A stretch of DNA of 64,000 bases from Dactylosporangium vinaceum (GTDB lineage Bacteria > Actinomycetota > Actinomycetes > Mycobacteriales > Micromonosporaceae). The notes under the pieces were generated by a model. The model did no database searches. It was not told the DNA's origin and saw only the letters and a list, made by a program, of their open reading frames with translations. Shown here in pieces: positions 58,318-64,000 of this stretch. Made by a program: the position numbers and the translations under genes. The stretch covers positions 6,510,001 to 6,574,000 of the forward strand of contig NZ_CP061913.1 in NCBI RefSeq assembly GCF_019904175.1, in the 5' to 3' direction. The number at the start of each line of letters is the position of its first letter. Position 1 is the first letter of the stretch.

Positions 58318-58806
58318 GTGGCCGAATTCTTCAACGCCTTCGAGATGAGCCCCGTCCCGCCGCCCGGGCCCGACGCCGTCGCGCCCGAGCCGTTCCGGGG
58401 CATCTACGGCATGCCCGCGTTCGTGACGATCCCGTCGGACGACCTGCCCGGGTCGGTCGCGTTCTGGACGCGCCGGCTCGGCTTCTTCGAGCTGTTCAGC
58501 GTGCCCGGCACGCTTGTGCACCTGCGGCGGTGGGCGTTCCAGGACGTCCTGCTCGTCGCGGCGGACGGCGTGCCGGCGCAGGCTCCGGCGATCACCTGCA
58601 ATTTCGCATGTGTACTGCCCCAGGTCGACGAGATCGCGGAGGCCGTCGGCGCGCGGCCGAAGGACACACCCTGGAACACTCGTGACGTCGAGGTGATCAC
58701 GCCCGAGCGGGCCCGGATCGTGTTCACCGCGGCCAGACCGCTCGACCCGGCCAGTCAGGAGGCCCGCAACCTTGCCGCCATCGGGATCAGCCCACCCGGC
58801 GCCTGA
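58318..58806 (+). CDS. VOC-fold protein
   Basis: 162 aa. VOC-like domain with GMPAFVTIPSDDLPGSVAFWTRRLGFFELF and a metal-less-looking second half. The GTG at 58318 is preceded by GGTGGGG; upstream alternatives are weak. Its 3' end overlaps the start of the TipA-like regulator by 35 bp, so they are co-expressed. The ligand is unknown, though a regulator pairing hints at drug binding. Confidence 0.72.
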   Translation: MAEFFNAFEMSPVPPPGPDAVAPEPFRGIYGMPAFVTIPSDDLPGSVAFWTRRLGFFELFSVPGTLVHLRRWAFQDVLLVAADGVPAQAPAITCNFACVLPQVDEIAEAVGARPKDTPWNTRDVEVITPERARIVFTAARPLDPASQEARNLAAIGISPPGA

Positions 58807-59587
58807 CGGGCTCACCGTCGGGCAGGTGTCCGCCCGGCTCGGCGTGACCGTGCGGGCCCTGCACCACTGGGACGACATCGGCCTCGCGCCACCGTCCGGG
58901 CGCACCACCGGCGGATACCGGCTCTACACGGCGGACGACCTGGAGCGGCTGGAGCGCGTCGTCGCCTACCGCGAGACCGGCCTCGGGCTCGACCGCATCC
59001 GGGCGGTCCTCGACGACCCGGCCGCCGACGTGCCACGGGCACTGCGCGACCAGCGCGAGCAGGTCGCCCAGCGGATCGCCCGCCTGGAGCAGCTCGCCGC
59101 CGGGCTGGACCGGATGATCGACGCCCACGACCGCGGCCCGCTGCTCAGCCCCGAGGAGCAGGCGGAGATCTTCGGGCCGGGGTGGAGCCCGGAGCGCACC
59201 GCCCAGGCCCGGCAGCGCTACGGCGATACGCAGCAGTGGCGGCAGTTCGCCGAGCGCTCCGCCGCCCGCACCCCGCAGGAGTGGCAGGCCGTCGCCGCCG
59301 CCGTCACCGCGCTCGACGGGGCTCTGGCCGCCGCGATGGACGCCGGTGTCACTCCCGGCAGCCCGGCCGCCGACGCGCTCGTCGAGCGGCACCGCGCGGT
59401 GTTCGGCGCCTACTTCACCCTGACCCGGCCGATGCAGGTGTGCCTCGCCCGCCGCTACGAGCGCGACCCGGACTTCGCCGCGCACTACGACGGTGTGCGC
59501 CCCGGGCTGGCCGCCTGGTTTCGCCGGGCCGTCGATGCCAGCGCCCGCGCCCATGGCATCGACCCCGACACCGCCACCTGGGAGTAG
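58772..59587 (+). CDS. MerR-family TipA-like regulator
   Basis: 271 aa. N-terminal MerR winged helix (about 14-80; LTVGQVSARLGVTVRALHHWDDIGL), a long coiled-coil linker, and a C-terminal TipAS antibiotic-recognition domain (about 140-265; GDTQQWRQFAERS, ARRYERDPDFAAHYD). TipA proteins bind thiopeptides or other antibiotics and activate transporters. The TTG at 58772 has AGGAGG eight bases upstream, inside the VOC gene. No target transporter is adjacent. Confidence 0.88.
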   Translation: MPPSGSAHPAPDGLTVGQVSARLGVTVRALHHWDDIGLAPPSGRTTGGYRLYTADDLERLERVVAYRETGLGLDRIRAVLDDPAADVPRALRDQREQVAQRIARLEQLAAGLDRMIDAHDRGPLLSPEEQAEIFGPGWSPERTAQARQRYGDTQQWRQFAERSAARTPQEWQAVAAAVTALDGALAAAMDAGVTPGSPAADALVERHRAVFGAYFTLTRPMQVCLARRYERDPDFAAHYDGVRPGLAAWFRRAVDASARAHGIDPDTATWE

Positions 59588-59809
59588 CCCGGCCGGCGGC
59601 GTCAGGCGATGCCCGGGCCCACCTCGTGGATGCTCGCGTGGCGCTCGACGGCGCCTGGGGCGCGACGGCACGGTGGTGTGCCGCGCCGGGCGACGCTCCG
59701 GCTCCTGACCGGCCGCCGATGCGGATCGCACCCGGCCACGGAGTTTCAGGACGCGAGCACCGGTTAGTCGGTCCGGCGACAACCGACGCGGTGGGAAGGG
59801 CGACGGGTC

Positions 59810-60379
59810 ATGGGTGAGCGGGACACGGTACTGCGGTCGATGCACGATGCGGGCCTGGCGGCCTGGTTCGGCGGTTCGTTGATGGGCGCTGTCGGCCTGA
59901 ACGGTGCCGCGGCGAAGGTCGAGGACCCGCGGGAGCGGCTGGCGGTCTCCTCGGTCGGCTGGGACCGGTGGGCGCCGGTGAACCTGGCCGCCATCGGCAG
60001 CCATCTCGTCGGCGCGGCCGGCATCCTCGTGGGCGAGCGGGGACGGCTGGCCGGGCAGCGCGGCGCCGGCACGATGAGCGCGGTGAAGACGGCGCTGACC
60101 GTCGCCGCGCTGGGTGCCACCGCCTACAGCCGCAAGCTCGGCCTGCAGCTGGAGAACGCGGCGACCGTACCGGTGGAAGGCGTGACCGAACCGTCGGCGC
60201 AGACCCCACCGGCGGTGCGGGCGGTGCAGCGCCGCCAGCGAGTCGCGCAGTGGACCGTGCCGGCCCTGACCGGCGCGCTCATCGCCGTGACAGCGCTCGC
60301 CGGGGAGCAGCAGAAGCCGCGGTCGGTGGCCCGCGGTGTCGCCCGCCGGATCCGGGGAGTGCTCAACCCGGTGACCTGA
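59810..60379 (+). CDS. Two-to-three-TM membrane protein of unknown function
   Basis: 189 aa. Conserved actinobacterial-type membrane protein: hydrophobic stretches near 18-35, 60-80, 90-105 and 150-165, with a basic C-terminus (VARRIRGVLNPVT). No catalytic motif. The ATG at 59810 follows GGGAAGGG. The 222 bp before it hold no gene I can support; a hairpin follows. Confidence 0.6.
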   Translation: MGERDTVLRSMHDAGLAAWFGGSLMGAVGLNGAAAKVEDPRERLAVSSVGWDRWAPVNLAAIGSHLVGAAGILVGERGRLAGQRGAGTMSAVKTALTVAALGATAYSRKLGLQLENAATVPVEGVTEPSAQTPPAVRAVQRRQRVAQWTVPALTGALIAVTALAGEQQKPRSVARGVARRIRGVLNPVT

Positions 60380-60393
60380 GTGACGCACGTGGC

Positions 60394-60428
60394 GCACGGC
60401 CCGCCGCGGTGATCCCGGCGGGCCGTGC
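60394..60428. terminator. GC hairpin terminator
   Basis: A perfect 13-bp stem (60394-60406 with 60416-60428), 9-base loop, between convergent stops. Confidence 0.73.
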
Positions 60429-60470
60429 GGCCTGCGGACCCGGCGGCTTCTCAGGCGGTCGAGGCCCGGA

Positions 60471-61052
60471 CTAGGAGCGGCGCGCCGAGGACCGGCGGCG
60501 GGCGGCGCGGGCCAGGCCGTAGACGGCGAGCCCGCCCAGCACCCACGGCGCCGCCTGGACCAGCGCGTCGAGCGGCTGGTGCACGACGTCAGTGCGGCCC
60601 TGCCGCAGCCGCGAGCCGAGCCCGCGGTGCGTGAGCTCGCTGCGCAGGCCGGTCGGGAGGACGGGGTCGGGGTGCCCGCGCAGCGCGGAACGCACGCGGC
60701 TCTCGGCGACGTCGACCCGGTCCGCGGCGAGCAGCAGCAGCCAGTGCGCGGCCCGCGCTTCGCTGTAGCGGCGGTACGCGAGCCGGCGCATCGCCCCGGA
60801 GACGCCCCGCGGCGGGCAACTGGTGCCGAAGACCGGCGGCAGGATCGCGTGCTCGATCGAGCGCTCCCGGGGCCACCGCTCCACCTGCCGCTCCGGGAAG
60901 TCCCACCCAGCACCGCTCAGGCCCGGGTCGAACTTCTCCCGCGGTACAGACGGACGGTCTTTGGGGTTGAGGTCGGCACCCCAGCCCGGAATCCGGGCGC
61001 GCAGCGCCTCGCTGGACTCGGCGAGGGGCGGCTTCTCGGCGGTGTACGTCAT
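60471..61052 (-). CDS. Hypothetical protein in alcohol dehydrogenase operon
   Basis: 193 aa. Mostly hydrophilic, Arg-rich, with a C-terminal hydrophobic stretch (PWVLGGLAVYGLARAA) that may be a membrane anchor and a basic end. Unrecognised. The ATG follows GGAGGACC and lies 20 bp after the stop of the alcohol dehydrogenase gene, indicating co-transcription. It may be a local partner or scaffold. Confidence 0.55.
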   Translation of the reverse strand: MTYTAEKPPLAESSEALRARIPGWGADLNPKDRPSVPREKFDPGLSGAGWDFPERQVERWPRERSIEHAILPPVFGTSCPPRGVSGAMRRLAYRRYSEARAAHWLLLLAADRVDVAESRVRSALRGHPDPVLPTGLRSELTHRGLGSRLRQGRTDVVHQPLDALVQAAPWVLGGLAVYGLARAARRRSSARRS

Positions 61053-61072
61053 CAGGTCCTCCGGCGCGGGAT

Positions 61073-62215
61073 TCAGTTCGCCACGATGAGTGGCTTGATG
61101 CACCCGTCGAGCTTGGCCGAGAAGATGTGGTACCCCTCGGCGATGTGCTCCAGCGGGATGCGGTGCGTGACGATGTCGCTCGGGTTGAGGTATCCGTTGC
61201 GAATGTGCTCGAACAGCCGCGGCCACTGCCGCTTCACCGGACACTGGTTCATGCGCAGGGTGAGGCCCTTGTTCATGGCGTCACCGAACTTCACCGCGCT
61301 GAACATCGGCCCGTAGGCGCCCATCACCGAGACGGTGCCGCCCTTGCGAACCGCGTCGATCGCCCAGTTGAGCGCGACGGGCGAGCCGCCCTGCAGCTTG
61401 AGTTTGGCCGCGGTCACGTGCTGCAGCAGGTTGCCGTCGGCCTCCGCGCCCACCGCGTCGATGACGACGTCGGCGCCGAGGTGGCCGGTGGCCCGCTTGA
61501 GGAACACGACGATGTCGTCGTGCTCGGCGAAGTTGACCGTCTCGGCCTGCGCGAAGGAACGGGCCTTCTCCAGCCGGTACTCGAGATGGTCCACGACGAT
61601 CACCCGCCCGGCGCCCATCAGCCAGGCCGACTTCGCCGCGTAGAGACCGACCGGACCGGCACCGAACACGACCACCACGTCACCCTCGACGATGTCGCCG
61701 AGCTGCGCACCGAAGTAGCCGGTGGCCAGCGCGTCGGTGAGCAGGACGGCGGTGTCGTCGTCCATCCAGTCCGGGACGAGGCTGGGGCCGACGTCGGCCA
61801 GCGGGACCCGCACGAACTCGGCCTGCCCGCCGTCGTACCCGCCGCACGTGTGCGAGTAGCCGTAGATCCCGCCGACCGCTGTGGCGTTGGGGTTGACGTT
61901 GTGGCAGTTGGCGTACAGGCCGCGGGCGCAGAAGAAGCACGAGCCGCAGAACACGTTGAAGGGCACCATCACCCGGTCGCCCACCGCGAGGTTGCGCACC
62001 GACGGACCGACCTCGTCGACAACGCCGACGAACTCGTGGCCGAACGTCATGCCGACCCGGGTGTCGGGCATCATCCCGTGGTACAGGTGCAGGTCCGATC
62101 CGCAGATGGCGGCGCGGGTGACCCGGACGATGGCGTCGTTCGGGTGCTCGATCACCGGCCGGTCCTTCTCCTCCAGCCGCACCCGATACGGGCCCCGGTA
62201 GACCATCGCGTGCAT
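61073..62215 (-). CDS. Zinc-dependent alcohol/formaldehyde dehydrogenase
   Basis: 380 aa. Zn-MDR enzyme: catalytic-zinc ligands in CGSDLHLYHG and GHEFVG, four-Cys structural zinc lobe in CGSCFFCARGLYANC, and Rossmann motif GAGPVGLYAA. This matches the glutathione-independent formaldehyde-dehydrogenase-like branch. It oxidises an alcohol or aldehyde with NAD. The ATG at 62215 follows CAGGAGG. Paired TetR-type operators lie upstream and are shared with the divergent DUF308 gene. Confidence 0.9.
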   Translation of the reverse strand: MHAMVYRGPYRVRLEEKDRPVIEHPNDAIVRVTRAAICGSDLHLYHGMMPDTRVGMTFGHEFVGVVDEVGPSVRNLAVGDRVMVPFNVFCGSCFFCARGLYANCHNVNPNATAVGGIYGYSHTCGGYDGGQAEFVRVPLADVGPSLVPDWMDDDTAVLLTDALATGYFGAQLGDIVEGDVVVVFGAGPVGLYAAKSAWLMGAGRVIVVDHLEYRLEKARSFAQAETVNFAEHDDIVVFLKRATGHLGADVVIDAVGAEADGNLLQHVTAAKLKLQGGSPVALNWAIDAVRKGGTVSVMGAYGPMFSAVKFGDAMNKGLTLRMNQCPVKRQWPRLFEHIRNGYLNPSDIVTHRIPLEHIAEGYHIFSAKLDGCIKPLIVAN

Positions 62216-62324
62216 GTCCGTGCCTCCTGGCGATGTGCGAGCTGACCCCGTCGAACGGCCGCTACCCGCCGCGACGCCCGTCAAACAGCGCCATCCCCCA
62301 TCGGCCACTACGCCCTGAAGAGAT

Positions 62325-62390
62325 AGAACGATCGGTCTTGACAATCGTCGGAACACGCATCATTGTTCTCTGACAGAGAACGGTCGTTCT
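62325..62390. promoter_or_regulatory. Paired TetR-type operators and promoter
   Basis: AGAACGGTCGTTCT (62377-62390) is palindromic except for its central 2 bp, and AGAACGATCGGTCT (62325-62338) is a one-mismatch-per-arm partner. They flank TTGACA (62338-62343) and CATTGT (62361-62366) with a 17-bp spacer, the DUF308 promoter. They sit between divergent ADH and DUF308 starts. The regulator is not in this window. Confidence 0.68.
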
Positions 62391-62411
62391 ACCCCTCCGG
62401 GAGGAACCAGC

Positions 62412-62972
62412 ATGAGCACCACCGTGGCCCCGTCGGGCCTCGCCACCACCGCGTCCGTCCTGCGGCGGCTGTACTTCGTCCGCTTCGGGTTCGCCATCCT
62501 CTGGGCGCTCGTGATGATCCCCCTCGCCGGGCACCTCAACCCGTTCACCGCCACCCTCCTGGTGATCTACCCCCTGTTCGACGTGGCCGCCGCGATCGTC
62601 GACGCGCGCGCGTCCCGGGCCACCGGATCGCCGGTCCTGCTGTACGTGAACGTCGCCATCAGCCTCCTCGCCGCGGCCGGGCTCGCCGTCGCCGCCGGCT
62701 CCGGCATCCCCGCGGTCCTGCGCGTCTGGGGTGCCTGGGCCGTCGTGGCCGGCCTGGTCCAGCTCGCCGTCGGCGTCACCCGCCGCCGGATGGGCGGCCA
62801 GTGGCCGATGATCATCAGCGGCGGCATCTCCGTGCTCGCCGGCGCCTCGTTCATCGCCGGTGCCGCGGCCGACGACCCCGCCCTGACCAATGCCGTGGGC
62901 TACGCGATTCCCGGCGCCGTCTTCTTCCTCATCGCCGCCATCCGCCTCGGCCGCACCGCGAAGGCCGGCTGA
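62412..62972 (+). CDS. DUF308/HdeD-like membrane protein
   Basis: 186 aa. Six predicted helices with the family repeat, ALVMIPLAGHLNPFTATLLVIYPLFDVAAAI and a similar second half. HdeD-type proteins contribute to acid or general stress resistance. The ATG at 62412 follows GGGAGGA. It shares a TetR-type control region with the divergent dehydrogenase. Confidence 0.82.
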   Translation: MSTTVAPSGLATTASVLRRLYFVRFGFAILWALVMIPLAGHLNPFTATLLVIYPLFDVAAAIVDARASRATGSPVLLYVNVAISLLAAAGLAVAAGSGIPAVLRVWGAWAVVAGLVQLAVGVTRRRMGGQWPMIISGGISVLAGASFIAGAAADDPALTNAVGYAIPGAVFFLIAAIRLGRTAKAG

Positions 62973-62990
62973 CGCGGCCACCGCCGCCAC

Positions 62991-64000
62991 TCAGGCGGCG
63001 ATGGTGTACGGGTCGCCGTAGACCTTCCAGGACAGCGGCAGGCGCAGGTCGAGGTTGCCCGCGCTGAGGAAGGCGCGCTGGGCGGTGTCGACGCGGCTGG
63101 TGTCGCTGTGGGCCTCCTCGGTGCGCATGGCGGCGACCCGGGCGTCGAGGAAGGCGTTGAGGTAGGCGGTCTCGTCGCCGCCCTGGGCCGGGGGCTTGAC
63201 CTTGGCCAGGGCGGCCCTGCGGATGCCGCCGAAGCTGGAGGCGTCATCGCCCGGGCCGTGCATGACGTACGCGTCGAAGTACGCGAACTGGCCCAGCGCT
63301 CGCAGGCCGTCCGCCTTGGCCTGGGCGAGCGCCGGGTTGAGGTACACCCGGTTGCGCTCGTCGTCCTGGGCCTTCTGGAACGCCGGGTCGGCGGCGGCGC
63401 GCTTCCAGTCGTCCTCGAAGGCGTCGCCGAGGCCGGTGTGCGCGGCGGTGCCGTTGACACTGCGCAGCGCCGGCAGGTACTTCGCCAGGGCGTTGCCGGG
63501 GACGGCGGCGGCATAGGCCTCGACGACCTCCAGCATGTCGCCGGTGCCGGAGCAGAAGCCGATGATCCCGCCCGTGTACCCGCGCCCGTCGCCGATGTCC
63601 TCGATGTACCCGTACTGTGCGCGCCAGTCGAGGCTGGAGTTCTCGGCCGAGGAGACCAGCTGCATGGCGACGTCGACCGAGAGCGCCGAGGCGGGAGCCG
63701 GCGCCGACTCCGCCCGGTGGCCGAAGACCTCCAGCTCGCCCAGCGCGAGGCCCTTCGCGGTGCGGGGTGTCGCGGTCAGGCGCACGAAGCGCGCGCTGCC
63801 CCGCACGCCGGTCAGGTCGTCGGTGCGGCCGTCGCCGGCGCCGGTGGCGTACAGCGGCGTCCAGGTGCTGCCGTCGGCCGAGGCGTCGAGGCGGTACACC
63901 TTGGCGAAGTTGGTGGCCCAGGACAGCCGGATGCGGCTCACCGCGGTCACGGCCCCGAGGTCGACGCGCAGCCACTGCGCCGCACGGCCCGCGGTCGTCC
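62991..64000 (-). CDS. GH46 chitosanase with N-terminal discoidin domain, truncated by window edge
   Basis: At least 336 aa visible; the frame stays open to base 64000, so the start and signal peptide are outside. The N-terminal part is an F5/8-type-C (CBM32-like) lectin: WLRVDLGAVTAVSRIRLSW and EVFGHR. The C-terminal GH46 chitosanase has LVSSAENSSLDW (general acid Glu) and YIEDIGDGRGYTGG (Asp nucleophile-water activator). It cleaves chitosan outside the cell and adds to the polysaccharide-degrading theme of the window. Confidence 0.9.
   Translation of the reverse strand, partial: TTAGRAAQWLRVDLGAVTAVSRIRLSWATNFAKVYRLDASADGSTWTPLYATGAGDGRTDDLTGVRGSARFVRLTATPRTAKGLALGELEVFGHRAESAPAPASALSVDVAMQLVSSAENSSLDWRAQYGYIEDIGDGRGYTGGIIGFCSGTGDMLEVVEAYAAAVPGNALAKYLPALRSVNGTAAHTGLGDAFEDDWKRAAADPAFQKAQDDERNRVYLNPALAQAKADGLRALGQFAYFDAYVMHGPGDDASSFGGIRRAALAKVKPPAQGGDETAYLNAFLDARVAAMRTEEAHSDTSRVDTAQRAFLSAGNLDLRLPLSWKVYGDPYTIAA

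Noticed and set aside
59588..59809. Possible C-terminal remnant of a gene on the minus strand ending near 59605
   Set aside because: Reads ...VERHASIHEVGPGIA then stop, but no upstream frame of useful length or domain supports it.
58787..60913. A 708-codon minus-strand frame
   Set aside because: Runs antisense through TipA-like and hypothetical genes, without a recognisable domain.
1..64000. tRNA, rRNA, transposase, integrase, phage or polyketide/non-ribosomal peptide genes
   Set aside because: None recognised on either strand; borders show no direct-repeat attachment sites.

Overview
The window is GC-rich actinobacterial chromosome. The codon use, frequent GTG/TTG starts and 1-4 bp gene overlaps all fit. 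So do the mycothiol-type isomerase, a SigE-family ECF sigma factor, DUF6461/DUF6194 domains, an EACC1-caspase cassette and several secreted CBM2 enzymes, a mix typical of Micromonosporaceae (Actinoplanes-like) soil bacteria. This assignment is an inference; there is no rRNA marker. I see no tRNA, rRNA, CRISPR, integrase, transposase or large biosynthetic cluster. The region reads as accessory chromosome dense in small stress, secretion and degradation units.

Layout. 1-12 kb: a truncated EamA transporter, a CMD-fold protein with a radical SAM protein, a TetA-like exporter, and a TetR regulator divergent from an oxidoreductase across two matching operators. These are followed by a CoA-transferase, an esterase/ECF sigma pair, a Nudix hydrolase and an Eis-type acetyltransferase. 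12-27 kb: a secretome block with GH12-CBM2, GH62-CBM2, a CE1-like esterase, an NLP/NPP1 protein, CBM2-GH5 with a LacI regulator, and an M28 aminopeptidase. Two small metal-linked loci sit inside it: a His-rich DUF4396 protein behind a CsoR-like box, and a Cys-rich pair behind a MerR-type promoter. 27-40 kb: housekeeping and stress genes, a SigE-type sigma factor with a membrane partner, an arsR-arsC fusion/VOC/chrA operon with an ArsR operator on its start codon, a CBM2 protein with two duplicated C-terminal domains, a BASS transporter, an LCP/polysaccharide-deacetylase pair and an FGGY kinase.

41-46 kb holds the most striking unit. It is a compact three-gene operon encoding a membrane-anchored periplasmic-binding-protein-like sensor, an EACC1 adaptor and a 989-residue caspase with an alpha-helical repeat region and a C-terminal PH-like domain. 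The gene order and domains suggest a signal-triggered protease (conflict, immunity or cell-death) system.

46-64 kb: an erythromycin esterase fused to DUF6194, overlapped tail to tail by an MFS exporter, then a MocR regulator, an M36 metalloprotease, a Ser/Thr kinase, and a CHRD protein and class F sortase separated by two perfect 89-bp tandem repeats. Each repeat starts on the preceding stop as ATGA and carries a 30-codon ORF, closely resembling the MIRU elements of mycobacteria. The window ends with a VOC/TipA-like regulator pair, a Zn-alcohol dehydrogenase divergent from a DUF308 protein across paired TetR-type operators, and a GH46 chitosanase cut by the window edge. Strong GC hairpins end many of the units.
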